The position numbers and the translations under genes were made by a program. A stretch of 64,000 nucleotides of DNA from Bacillus sp. OV166 (lineage in GTDB: Bacteria; Bacillota; Bacilli; Bacillales; Cytobacillaceae), in assembly GCF_900177675.1 (NCBI RefSeq), contig NZ_FXWM01000001.1, forward strand, positions 5,527,001-5,591,000, given 5' to 3'. Of this stretch, positions 41,756 to 50,605 are shown piece after piece (positions within the stretch are counted from its first letter, which is position 1; the number at the start of each line of letters is the position of its first letter). The notes beneath the pieces were generated by a model, which saw nothing but the letters and a program-made list of their open reading frames with translations, was not told the origin of the DNA and did no database searches.

Positions 41756-42974
41756 CGCTGAAATACTCCTTTGTTTTAACAAGTCCTTCAACAAGTTTAT
41801 CTATATCATCTTCCGTATTATACAAGTAGAAACTTGCACGTGCAGTCGCGGAGGCTTTAAGCCATCTCATTAGCGGCTGAGCGCAATGATGTCCGGCACG
41901 AACAGCAATACCTTCTGCATCAAGTACCGTTGCTACATCATGTGGATGAACATCACTTAGATTAAAAGTGATTAGCCCTGCCCGCTTCGCTGCATCAAGT
42001 GGACCGTAAATAGTCATTCCGTCTACAGCAGACATTTTTTCCAAAGCATATGCTGCAAGTTTATGTTCATGTTCGGCAATTTGGTCTAATCCTACTTCAT
42101 TTAAAAAGTCGATAGCAGCCCCAAGACCAATGGCGCCTGCAATGATTGGAGTACCGCCTTCAAACTTCCAAGGCAGCTCTTTCCAAGTTGATTCGTACAA
42201 TTGCACGAAATCAATCATTTCGCCGCCGAATTCGATTGGCTCCATGTTTTCGAGTAGATGTTTTTTTCCATAAAGAACACCAATACCGGTCGGACCGCAC
42301 ATTTTATGTCCTGAAAAAGCTAGAAAATCACAATCTAAATCTTGAACATCAATTCTCATATGCGGAGCACTTTGCGCTCCGTCTACAACCATGATGGCCC
42401 CATTCTCGTGTGCAATTTGAGCAATTTCTTTGACCGGATTGATGACGCCAAGTACGTTTGATACTTGCATGACAGATACAACCTTGGTATTTGCTGTAAT
42501 CGTCGCACGTGCATCATCGAGTAAAATCGTTCCATCTTCTTGAAGTGGAATGTATTTCAACTGTGCTCCAGTCCGTCTGGCCACTTGCTGCCACGGAATG
42601 ATATTACTATGGTGCTCCATATATGTTATAACGATTTCATCGCCTGCTTTTAAATTCGCTGCCGCATAGCTTGCAGCCACAATATTCAAAGACGTTGTCG
42701 TTCCACGGGTAAAAATTACTTCTTGAATGGACTTGGCATTGATGAACTTACGAACCTTTTCCCTTGCACCTTCGTAAGCATCTGTTGCTCTTGTTCCTAG
42801 TGTATGCACACCACGATGGACATTGGAATTGATTTCACGATAATATTTTTCAATTGCCTCGATTACTTGGAGCGGCTTTTGAGATGTTGCAGAACTATCC
42901 AAGTATACCAATGGCTTCCCATTGACCTCTTGATCTAAGATTGGAAATTGTGCACGAATATCCTGGATATTCAT
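41745..42974 (-). CDS. sufS: Cysteine desulfurase SufS
   Basis: 409-residue class V aminotransferase-fold PLP enzyme. PLP lysine Lys224 in SGHKMCGPTG, catalytic persulfide Cys364 in RAGHHCAQP, PLP-ring His in EHHSN (about 121). Removes sulfur from cysteine and passes it to SufU. Group II desulfurase by its long C-terminus and RAGHHC loop. ATG at 42974, touching the end of sufD. Confidence 0.97.
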   Translation of the reverse strand: MNIQDIRAQFPILDQEVNGKPLVYLDSSATSQKPLQVIEAIEKYYREINSNVHRGVHTLGTRATDAYEGAREKVRKFINAKSIQEVIFTRGTTTSLNIVAASYAAANLKAGDEIVITYMEHHSNIIPWQQVARRTGAQLKYIPLQEDGTILLDDARATITANTKVVSVMQVSNVLGVINPVKEIAQIAHENGAIMVVDGAQSAPHMRIDVQDLDCDFLAFSGHKMCGPTGIGVLYGKKHLLENMEPIEFGGEMIDFVQLYESTWKELPWKFEGGTPIIAGAIGLGAAIDFLNEVGLDQIAEHEHKLAAYALEKMSAVDGMTIYGPLDAAKRAGLITFNLSDVHPHDVATVLDAEGIAVRAGHHCAQPLMRWLKASATARASFYLYNTEDDIDKLVEGLVKTKEYFSDVF

Positions 42975-44284
42975 TAGCGTACTTTCCTTTCAATTACCTC
43001 AGTTAACTGTTTCTTTACTCCTTCAATTGGAAGTTGATTCACAACCGGTGCAAGGAAACCATGAATAACTAAGCGCTCTGCTTCTTCTTTACGAATTCCG
43101 CGGCTCATCAAGTAGTAAAGCTGAACAGGGTCAACACGTCCGACAGAAGCAGCGTGGCCTGCCGTTACATCATCTTCATCAATCAGAAGAATTGGGTTAG
43201 CATCACCGCGTGCTTTTTCACTTAGCATAAGTACGCGTGATTCTTGTTCCGCATTTGATTTAGAAGCACCATGTTCTATTTTTCCGATACCATTAAAAAT
43301 GGAGGTAGCACTGTCCTTCATGACACCATGCTTTAAGATATAACCTTCACTATTTCTTCCAAAGTGTACAACCTTTGTGGTAAAGTTTTGCGTTTGCTCG
43401 CCACGCCCAACAACGACTGTTTTTGTATCACCGTAGGAGCCATCACCGATCAAATTAGTTGTGTTATCTGAAATTGTATTTCCTTCATTCATTAAACCTA
43501 ATGCCCATTCAATTCGTGCATCTCTTCCGACAACACCACGACGATTTACATAGGTTGTAATTCCTTTTGCAAGCGTATCAACTGCGCCAAACTGAACTTT
43601 CGCGTTTGTATTTACAATGACTTCCGTCAAGATATTTGCAACAGTAGTTGATACTTCCATCGTCGAAATGTAGTTTTCAACATAGGTTACTTTGCTATTG
43701 TCCTCAGCGACGACAATGACATGATTAAACAAGTTCGCCTGATCATTATCATGCACATAAATGGCATGGATTGGTTCAGAGACTTCTACATTTTTTGGAA
43801 TATATAAGAAAACTCCGCCATTAACTAGTGCAGCATTTAGAGCGGTTAAGCGATGTTCATCGGCATTGATGGCTTGTGTCATATAATACTTTTTCAATAA
43901 GTCACCATGTTCTTTAGCAGCTGTAAAAATATCTGTAAAAATAACGCCTTGACTCTTTAGCTCTTCAGATAAAGATAAAAAGGCTGGAGTTTGATTTCGT
44001 TGAATATATAAATTATTATTCTCTGCATCCACATCAATCAGTGCTTTTACTTCTTCTGGCAATTCAGCAAGTGAAGTATAGGGAGCACTTTTTACAGTAT
44101 GTTGTGAGAATTGGGTGAAGTTCCACTTATCAATCTTTGTTTTGTCTGGTCTTGGCATTGGCAGTTGTTCGAACTCAGCTAATGCTTTTAGACGTAGTTC
44201 TTCAAACCAAGCAGGCTCGCTCGTTTCTTTTGAAAAGGAGCGAACATTGTCCTTGTCAAATGGTAATTTGGTTTCAGTTGTCAT
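42974..44284 (-). CDS. sufD: Fe-S cluster assembly protein SufD
   Basis: 436-residue SufB paralogue that completes the SufBC2D scaffold. GGVFLYIPKNVEVSEPIHAI (about 153) and the C-terminal DPVQLYYLMSRGIRKEEAER block are typical, as is the conserved His in ITAGHAASVGRVD-type sequence (here VTAGHAASVGRVD). ATG at 44284 after GAGGATTACA, 21 bases downstream of sufC. Confidence 0.96.
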   Translation of the reverse strand: MTTETKLPFDKDNVRSFSKETSEPAWFEELRLKALAEFEQLPMPRPDKTKIDKWNFTQFSQHTVKSAPYTSLAELPEEVKALIDVDAENNNLYIQRNQTPAFLSLSEELKSQGVIFTDIFTAAKEHGDLLKKYYMTQAINADEHRLTALNAALVNGGVFLYIPKNVEVSEPIHAIYVHDNDQANLFNHVIVVAEDNSKVTYVENYISTMEVSTTVANILTEVIVNTNAKVQFGAVDTLAKGITTYVNRRGVVGRDARIEWALGLMNEGNTISDNTTNLIGDGSYGDTKTVVVGRGEQTQNFTTKVVHFGRNSEGYILKHGVMKDSATSIFNGIGKIEHGASKSNAEQESRVLMLSEKARGDANPILLIDEDDVTAGHAASVGRVDPVQLYYLMSRGIRKEEAERLVIHGFLAPVVNQLPIEGVKKQLTEVIERKVR

Positions 44285-44305
44285 TGTAATCCTCCTAACC
44301 CTCTC

Positions 44306-45091
44306 TTACGCTTCTTGCCCAACTGTTTCATCTTCAATTCCTAGCTCTTGTTTGATCCAGTCATATCCTTCAGCTTCTAAGCGTTGTGCCAATTCTGCTC
44401 CACCGGATTTTACAACACGGCCTTGCATCATCACATGCACATGGTCTGGAGTGATATAGTTTAAAAGTCGTTGATAATGTGTAATAACTAAGCAGCCAAA
44501 ATCTTCGCCGCGCATTTGATTGATTCCCTTTGATACTACCTTCAAGGCATCGATATCTAGTCCGGAGTCAATTTCATCTAAGATTGCAATTTTCGGTTCT
44601 AACATCATTAATTGCAGGATTTCGTTACGTTTTTTCTCACCGCCGGAGAAGCCTTCGTTTAAATAGCGTTGTGCCATATCAAGGTCCATTTCAAGGTATT
44701 CCATTTGCTTATCCATTTTGCGGATGAATTTCATTAATGAAATTTCATTCCCTTCACCAAGACGGCTATTAAGTGCTGAACGTAAAAAATCGGCATTGGT
44801 AACGCCGTTAATTTCACTAGGGTATTGCATTGCAAGGAATAGACCAGCTCGTGCACGCTCATCTACTTCCATATCCAGGACATTTTGTCCATCTAAAGTG
44901 ATTGTTCCGCTTGTCACTTCATATTTTGGATGACCCATAATTGCAGAAGATAAAGTGGATTTACCCGTACCGTTTGGACCCATGATTGCGTGGATTTCTC
45001 CACCCTTTATTTCAAGGTTCACACCTTTTAAAATTTCTTTCCCATCAATTGCTACATGTAAATCTTTGATCGTTAAAGTTGATCCAGCCAT
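44306..45091 (-). CDS. sufC: Fe-S assembly ATPase SufC
   Basis: 261-residue cytosolic ABC ATPase. Walker A GPNGTGKSTL (about 38-47), signature FSGGEKKRNEI (about 148-158), Walker B KIAILDEIDSGLD (about 168-180). It powers cluster assembly with SufB and SufD and has no membrane partner. ATG at 45091 after GGAGGTATAGAT. First gene of the operon; upstream DNA holds inverted and direct repeats. Confidence 0.97.
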   Translation of the reverse strand: MAGSTLTIKDLHVAIDGKEILKGVNLEIKGGEIHAIMGPNGTGKSTLSSAIMGHPKYEVTSGTITLDGQNVLDMEVDERARAGLFLAMQYPSEINGVTNADFLRSALNSRLGEGNEISLMKFIRKMDKQMEYLEMDLDMAQRYLNEGFSGGEKKRNEILQLMMLEPKIAILDEIDSGLDIDALKVVSKGINQMRGEDFGCLVITHYQRLLNYITPDHVHVMMQGRVVKSGGAELAQRLEAEGYDWIKQELGIEDETVGQEA

Positions 45092-45131
45092 ATCTATACC
45101 TCCGAAAAGAAAGTGTTGTTTCTTGTAGATT

Positions 45132-45201
45132 GAGTTATTCTATAACTCTATTCTCATTTTATTCTCATTCCAATCTTATAACAAATGAAATGTATTAGCA
45201 A
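45132..45201 (-). promoter_or_regulatory. suf operon upstream region: possible promoter, inverted repeat and direct repeats
   Basis: On the minus strand: TTGCTA (45196-45201) and TATAAG (45175-45180), only 15 bases apart, could be a promoter. Downstream are two direct copies of ATGAGAAT (45161-45168 and 45150-45157) set 11 bases apart. Then comes a perfect 7-bp inverted repeat GAGTTAT/ATAACTC (45132-45148). A third ATGAGAAT lies on the plus strand at 45251-45258. Possible operator elements; no known consensus fits exactly. Confidence 0.35.
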
Positions 45202-45439
45202 CTCTTAAACAGTAAAAACAGTCCATCTATTTTCATTAAGCTTGTACCAAATGAGAATGAAAAGAGGATTTAGAGTGTTTTGAATGATAATTCAGTATAT
45301 TATTATTAATGGAAATGACACTCGATTAAAATCATACCTCATTTTTTTAGCATTTCCAAGCGAATTCAGGTCTATTGTTCTCTCTATTTTTACCCATCGT
45401 CATTGTTTAAATGTATGCCATCTTTAGACACAACTACAG
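45202..45439. other. Remaining intergenic region between metQ and the suf operon
   Basis: AT-rich and non-coding; apart from the third ATGAGAAT copy no structure was seen. Together with 45092-45201 and the metQ terminator the gap is 395 bases. Confidence 0.4.
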
Positions 45440-45466
45440 AGAAAAAGCCAGTGTTTCTACACTGAC
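45440..45466 (-). terminator. Terminator of the metNIQ operon
   Basis: GTCAGTGT/ACACTGGC hairpin (45447-45454 with 45459-45466), then TTTTTCTC on the minus strand, about 20 bases past metQ. Confidence 0.8.
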
Positions 45467-45486
45467 TTTCTTCCTAATTTATAACC

Positions 45487-46326
45487 TTATTCAGAAACTG
45501 GTACAACGGCACCTTTGTATTTTTCAAGAATGAAGTCTTGGATTTCTTTAGAATGAAGGACTTCGACAAGTGTTTTGATAGTTTCTTTGTCTTTGTCCTC
45601 AGAACGAACGACAACAAGGTTTGCCGGAACAACATCACTGCCTTCAAATGCAATTCCATATTTTCCGATGTCAATACCGCCTTCTAATGCGTAGTTCGTA
45701 TTAATGACAACCGCATCACCTTCACCGCTTTCGAAAGAAGATGCTAATAATTTTGCTTCAATTAAAGTTGAGAAATCAAGATTCTTTGGATTTTCGACAA
45801 TATCCTCTACTCTCGCATTCGCGCCAACGCCTTTTTTAAGCTTAATTAAACCTTCTTTTTCAAAAATAGGTAAAATACGTCCATGGTCACTTAGTGAATC
45901 ACTCATAATAATTTTTGCACCTTTTGGAAGGTCTTTTAAACTTTTATATTTTTTAGAATAAATTCCGATTGGTTCCTTATGAATTTCCCCAACACTCACA
46001 AAATCAAAATCCTTATTTTCTTTCATTTGCAGGTCTAAATACCCTGGTGTTTGAAAATAATTAGCGTCGAGTTCTTTATCCCTTAACGCTACGTTTGGTA
46101 GGATATAATCTTGAAAAACTTTTACTTCTAGATCAATGCCTTTTTTCTTTAATAAAGGTTTTGCCGCTTCTAGCACTTCTGCATGCGGTACAGCAGATGC
46201 ACCAACGACTAATTTCTTGTTACCATCATTTCCTTCTTTTTCCCCTGTATCGTTTTTAGCACCAGCGCACGCTGTTAAGGCAAATGCTAATAGCGAAATT
46301 ACAATCAAACTAAATACCTTTTTCAT
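45487..46326 (-). CDS. metQ: Methionine ABC transporter substrate-binding lipoprotein
   Basis: 279-residue NlpA-family lipoprotein. Lipobox LTAC (cysteine about 20), acidic/Asn spacer, then the binding domain with VGASAVPHAEVLEAAKPLLK (about 41-60) and ANYFQTPGYLDLQ (about 88-100). Captures methionine outside the membrane for MetI/MetN. ATG at 46326 after GGAGGGGTTAATTA, 16 bases downstream of metI. Confidence 0.95.
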   Translation of the reverse strand: MKKVFSLIVISLLAFALTACAGAKNDTGEKEGNDGNKKLVVGASAVPHAEVLEAAKPLLKKKGIDLEVKVFQDYILPNVALRDKELDANYFQTPGYLDLQMKENKDFDFVSVGEIHKEPIGIYSKKYKSLKDLPKGAKIIMSDSLSDHGRILPIFEKEGLIKLKKGVGANARVEDIVENPKNLDFSTLIEAKLLASSFESGEGDAVVINTNYALEGGIDIGKYGIAFEGSDVVPANLVVVRSEDKDKETIKTLVEVLHSKEIQDFILEKYKGAVVPVSE

Positions 46327-46342
46327 TAATTAACCCCTCCTG

Positions 46343-47008
46343 TTATCGTTTATCTGTTTTCTTTGTAAAATAATCTCCAATAAATTGGATAATAAAAACT
46401 AAAATTAATATCGCAATCGTTGCAACTAAGGTGACAATCGGTCGATTACGCTGAAAACCTTCAAGGTAAGCAAAATGTCCAAGTCCGCCAGCCCCAATGA
46501 CTCCGGCCATTGCTGTAAAGCTGACTAGAGAAATGGCTGTGACTGTAATCCCTGAAATTAATGCCGGCAAAGATTCCGGTATTAATACTTTAAAAATGAT
46601 ATGAACATGTGTTGCTCCCATCGATTGCGATGCCTCAATAACACCTTTATCGATTTCCCTAAGGGCTATTTCTACCATTCGTGCATAAAAAGGAGCTGCT
46701 CCAATAATTAGGGCTGGTAGTGCCGCATTCGCACCGAGCATAGTCCCAAGCAATAATTTTGTAAAAGGAATTAATAAAACAATTAAGATAATAAAGGGGA
46801 TTGATCTGAAAATATTAACAAATCCAGCAATAATAACATTAACAGCTCGATTAGCCCAGATATTACCTTTATCTGTTAAAAACAACAACAGACCAAGAAA
46901 TAATCCTAAAATAAAGGTTGCAAACACTGAAATGGAAGTCATATAAATCGTTTCACGTGTTGCTTCTAATAATTGTTCCCAATTTACCATTTCCATAAGG
47001 TTAGCCAT
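46343..47008 (-). CDS. metI: Methionine ABC transporter permease
   Basis: 221-residue permease with five or six membrane helices. The EAA loop reads EASQSMGATHVHIIFKVLIP (about 133-152). Partner of MetN and MetQ (called MetP or YusB in B. subtilis). ATG at 47008 after GGAGGTGATCAGTA, overlapping the metN end by eight bases. Confidence 0.95.
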   Translation of the reverse strand: MANLMEMVNWEQLLEATRETIYMTSISVFATFILGLFLGLLLFLTDKGNIWANRAVNVIIAGFVNIFRSIPFIILIVLLIPFTKLLLGTMLGANAALPALIIGAAPFYARMVEIALREIDKGVIEASQSMGATHVHIIFKVLIPESLPALISGITVTAISLVSFTAMAGVIGAGGLGHFAYLEGFQRNRPIVTLVATIAILILVFIIQFIGDYFTKKTDKR

Positions 47009-48026
47009 TACTGATCACCTCCACGCCTACTTGCTGTGAGTGAATATAATCGATGGCTTTCTGTATTTCACTAGATTGCCCATCCAAGTGGATAAATAAT
47101 GTTCCGTATGATCCAGTTTGCGTGTGGGAAATTTTCCCCTGTAGAATATTTACGATAACATCAAAGTCTCGGATGATGTTTGTGATTAATGGTTGTTCTG
47201 TTGTTTCCCCTACAAATGAAAGTTGAACCACTTTTCCATGCGGATAGCGTTCAAGTAAATGTTCAATCGTTTCCTTCGTTTCTTCCGGTTCCGTCACCTG
47301 CTGCACAAAACGCTTTGTAATTGGCTGTTCTGGATTTTTAAATACATCTAAAACCGGACCAATCTCTACAACCCTACCGTTTTCCATGACGGCAACCCGG
47401 TGACAAATTTTACGAATGACATGCATTTCATGTGTAATGAGGACAATGGTTAACCCTAGTCGTTTATTAATATCGACTAACAACTCCAAAATGGAATCTG
47501 TGGTTTGTGGGTCAAGGGCCGAGGTTGCTTCATCACAAAGCAGCACTTTTGGATTGTTAGCGAGTGCCCTGGCAATCCCTACCCGTTGCTTTTGCCCACC
47601 GCTTAATTGGGATGGGTAGGCATTTTCTCTTCCTTCAAGGCCTACTAGTTTAATTAGTTCGTCCACTCTTTTTTTCCTTTGTGAACCATTTACACCTGCA
47701 ATTTCAAGTGGAAACGCAATATTTTCACTTACCGTCCTAGACCATAGCAAGTTAAAATGCTGGAAGATCATGCTGATTTCCTGGCGTGCTTTTCGAAGCT
47801 CACTGCCTTTGATTTTCGAAATAACGCGGCCAGCTACCGTTACAGTTCCGTCTGATGGCAGCTCTAATCCATTTAACATTCGGATTAAGGTACTTTTACC
47901 AGCACCACTGTATCCAATCACTCCGAATATTTCTCCCTCTTGTATTTCCAGGTTGACATCATCGACGGCTCTTAGCTGACCTTGTTTAGAAGGGAATATC
48001 TTCTGGACATTTTTAATTGATATCAT
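47001..48026 (-). CDS. metN: Methionine ABC transporter ATP-binding protein
   Basis: 341 residues. Walker A GYSGAGKSTLIR (about 38-49), Q-loop, signature LSGGQKQRVGIARAL (about 140-154), Walker B VLLCDEATSALD (about 160-171). The C-terminal NIL domain (about 265-341) senses methionine for feedback inhibition. ATG at 48026 after CAGGTGATTCA. Preceded by an S-box riboswitch, so it is expressed when S-adenosylmethionine is low. Confidence 0.96.
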   Translation of the reverse strand: MISIKNVQKIFPSKQGQLRAVDDVNLEIQEGEIFGVIGYSGAGKSTLIRMLNGLELPSDGTVTVAGRVISKIKGSELRKARQEISMIFQHFNLLWSRTVSENIAFPLEIAGVNGSQRKKRVDELIKLVGLEGRENAYPSQLSGGQKQRVGIARALANNPKVLLCDEATSALDPQTTDSILELLVDINKRLGLTIVLITHEMHVIRKICHRVAVMENGRVVEIGPVLDVFKNPEQPITKRFVQQVTEPEETKETIEHLLERYPHGKVVQLSFVGETTEQPLITNIIRDFDVIVNILQGKISHTQTGSYGTLFIHLDGQSSEIQKAIDYIHSQQVGVEVISNG

Positions 48027-48141
48027 TGAATCACCTGCTTCTATCCAATTTACTTAACATTCTGAAAGATTTGTATTGTAATATACCGCTTAATAATATA
48101 GGGTTTGACTTTTTCAACAAAAAGATTCTGTTTTAACAAAA

Positions 48142-48302
48142 TAAAAGCCTTTCTGCGCAGGCAGAAAGGCATCATTAAAAATAATCCTTTCTCCCATCTC
48201 CCAAAGCAATCGCTTTGTGTGAATTGGCACCATTTCAATAATAAATATTGACGGTTGCCGGGCTTCATCGGGCACATCCCTCCACCTCTCTTGATAAGAG
48301 CA
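48142..48302 (-). promoter_or_regulatory. SAM-I (S-box) riboswitch of metNIQ
   Basis: Minus-strand leader with the S-box consensus in order: CTTATCAAGAGAGGTGGAGG, then GATGAAGCCCGGCAACC, GGTGCCAATTC and GGGAGATGG. It ends in a strong terminator hairpin (48142-48170, GCCTTTCTGC/GCAGAAAGGC, then T-rich). SAM binding should favour the terminator. The rest of the gap (48303-48433) shows no clear feature beyond promoter-like AT-rich DNA. Confidence 0.93.
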
Positions 48303-48433
48303 TCAAGTATCCTATATTCAATTAAAACGTTAATTTGTTTAAGTAATTATATTACGAAAGTTATCGTATCATGGATAAAAAGGGGTGTCAATGAAAATAA
48401 CTTCATATTCGGAAAAATAAGTTTTGGTAACTT

Positions 48434-49750
48434 TTATGCATTTACCTTGAATGAGATTACACCAGTAGCAGCCAAAATAGCTGATTCGAGATCTTCGATT
48501 AAATCCTCAACATTCTCGATACCGATTGAAAGGCGAATCAAATCCTCTGTTACACCTGCAGCTTTCAGGCCATCAGCATCTAATTGCTGATGGGTGGTGC
48601 TTGCTGGGTGAATAATTAAACTTTTTGCATCGCCAACGTTTGCAACATGCGCCCATAGAGTAATCGAATCGATTAATTTGGCTCCTGCTTCTTTACCGCC
48701 TTTAATCCCGAAAACAACCATGGAACCTGCACCTTTTGGCAAGTACTTTTTGGCTAATTCATAATCTGGGTGTGATGGGTGTCCTGGATAAGATACCCAT
48801 TCCACAGCAGGGTGATTGGATAAATATTCCACCACTTCTTTTGTATTAGCCACATGCTCCTTCATGCGAACATGCAGTGTTTCAAGACCAAGGATAAACT
48901 GGAAGGAATTTTGCGGACTTAATGCCGGTCCTAAGTCACGCAGCAATTGGACACGGGCTTTGATAATAAAGGCGATAGCACCTAAGGCTTCGGCATAAAC
49001 CAGGTCATGGTAGCTGGCATCTGGCGTTGTAAAACCAGGGAATCGCGGCGAATTCCAATCGAACTTCCCACCATCGACTATAACTCCACCTGTAGTTGTT
49101 CCATTTCCTAAGAGCCATTTGGTGGCAGAATGAACCACAATATCGGCACCATATTCAATTGGCCGGCACAGGTATGGAGTGGCAAAGGTGTTATCAATAA
49201 TTAATGGAACACCTGCGGCATGGGCAATATTGGCAACTTTTTCAATATCAAGTACACGAAGGCTTGGGTTACCAATCGTTTCAGCGAAAACAGCCTTTGT
49301 TTTGTCGGTAATGGCCGCACGGAAGTTTTCCGGATTTTCAGGATCAACAAATTTCACTTTAATCCCGTATTTTGGAAGAGTCACTGCAAAAAGATTATAT
49401 GTTCCGCCATAGAGATTTGATGCCGATACGATTTCATCGCCAGCTTCAGCAATATTTAAAATGGCGAGGGTAATCGCTGCCATACCGCTAGCAACTGCTA
49501 GGGCACCAACGCCGCCTTCCAATAATGCTACTCTTTCTTCAAAAACAGTAGTAGTAGGGTTGTGAATGCGTGTGTATATGTAACCAGGTTCCGCTAAGCT
49601 AAATAGGTTTGCCGCATGCTCTGTATTCTTAAATTGATAGGCGTTGTTTTGATAAATCGGAACGGCACGAGCCCCCGTTACCGGATCCGGAGACAATCCA
49701 CCATGAACACTCAATGTTTCAAAACGATACTTCTTTTGATTTTCACCCAT
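48434..49750 (-). CDS. metY: O-acetylhomoserine sulfhydrylase (homocysteine synthase)
   Basis: 438-residue Cys/Met-metabolism PLP enzyme. PLP lysine Lys211 in VVHSATKWLLGNG, YIYTRIHNPTTTVFEER (about 58-74) for phosphate and substrate binding, PLP Asp in LIIDNTFATPYL. Length (about 430, longer than the 380 of MetI/MetB) points to MetY, which makes homocysteine from O-acetylhomoserine and sulfide. ATG at 49750 after AAAAAGGAGGAAGT. Controlled by its own S-box. Confidence 0.93.
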   Translation of the reverse strand: MGENQKKYRFETLSVHGGLSPDPVTGARAVPIYQNNAYQFKNTEHAANLFSLAEPGYIYTRIHNPTTTVFEERVALLEGGVGALAVASGMAAITLAILNIAEAGDEIVSASNLYGGTYNLFAVTLPKYGIKVKFVDPENPENFRAAITDKTKAVFAETIGNPSLRVLDIEKVANIAHAAGVPLIIDNTFATPYLCRPIEYGADIVVHSATKWLLGNGTTTGGVIVDGGKFDWNSPRFPGFTTPDASYHDLVYAEALGAIAFIIKARVQLLRDLGPALSPQNSFQFILGLETLHVRMKEHVANTKEVVEYLSNHPAVEWVSYPGHPSHPDYELAKKYLPKGAGSMVVFGIKGGKEAGAKLIDSITLWAHVANVGDAKSLIIHPASTTHQQLDADGLKAAGVTEDLIRLSIGIENVEDLIEDLESAILAATGVISFKVNA

Positions 49751-49784
49751 ACTACTTCCTCCTTTTTTGCAATTCAACAAACAA

Positions 49785-49930
49785 AACCCCCGCTTCAAAG
49801 AAGAGGGGGTCTCTCTCCTCATCTCTCAGAGCATCACCGCTCTGCTGGATTTAGCACCGTGTGATTGTGTTATAAACCGGTTGCCGGGCTTCATAGGGTC
49901 AGTCCCTCCGCCACTCTCGATAAGAATGTT
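49785..49930 (-). promoter_or_regulatory. SAM-I (S-box) riboswitch of metY
   Basis: Minus-strand leader: CTTATCGAGAGTGGCGGAGG, ATGAAGCCCGGCAACCGG, CGGTGCTAAATCC and GAGAGATGAGG, then a CCCCCTCTT...GGGGG terminator hairpin followed by TTTTGTTTG. Order and spacing match an S-box. Confidence 0.92.
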
Positions 49931-50005
49931 TATTGAATTGTCTTTATTATTTGATTATTCACCTAAAACTTTACAGTAAGTTCAATTCCGAGTCAATAGC
50001 TCTGA

Positions 50006-50365
50006 TTAGAAATTTGTAATTTTTGAAAAATTTTCCTGTGCCTTTGTCAAATAGAAGATGGATTCTAGCAATAATGTGGTACGAATTGGAGCGGAAATAC
50101 TTAATTGGCCGTTCTGTTCAAGGGCCCTTAACCGTTCCTTCCCTTCAAGTAGTTGTTTCATTGCCTTAAGGTCACCGCGGATTTCGGATATTGTTCGTGT
50201 CTCTTCACTATCATGAAGTATGAAAATTTCTCCATTCTTTATGATAATCTGAAAAGTATTTTGTTCACAAACCAAATTCACTCGCAAATCGATATGTTCT
50301 AGTAACGGCAGAACATGCCTTTGCTGTTTGATTGCTAATTGAAAGTTTTTCAGCATCTCTATCAT
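50006..50365 (-). CDS. Small protein, YusD-like (possible SCP2-type fold)
   Basis: 119 residues from ATG at 50365, preceded by GGAGTGTGGTGG. FQIIIKNGEIFILHDSEETR (about 41-60) and GDLKAMKQLLEGKERLRAL (about 66-84) look like a sterol-carrier/SCP2 beta-alpha pattern. The position next to the met genes and before yusE is that of yusD in B. subtilis; both points are from memory. Function unknown. Confidence 0.55.
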   Translation of the reverse strand: MIEMLKNFQLAIKQQRHVLPLLEHIDLRVNLVCEQNTFQIIIKNGEIFILHDSEETRTISEIRGDLKAMKQLLEGKERLRALEQNGQLSISAPIRTTLLLESIFYLTKAQENFSKITNF

Positions 50366-50605
50366 AATCCACCACACTCCGGTCTGCTCTCTTATATTAA
50401 ATATACAGGAGCGGAGCATGAAATCCTCTTTAAAGTGGTCGACAATTATCAACCTTTTGGAGGGGATTTACGGAGATTTCCTGAGAAATATGTCGGTTGG
50501 AGAGATTTTTTTGAAAAGTGTTGAAATTTATTCATACATAACATCAAGGTTGTCGGCAGCATTTTGTAAAATGAAGTTAGATTCGAAATCGAAGGGATGT
50601 GGATT

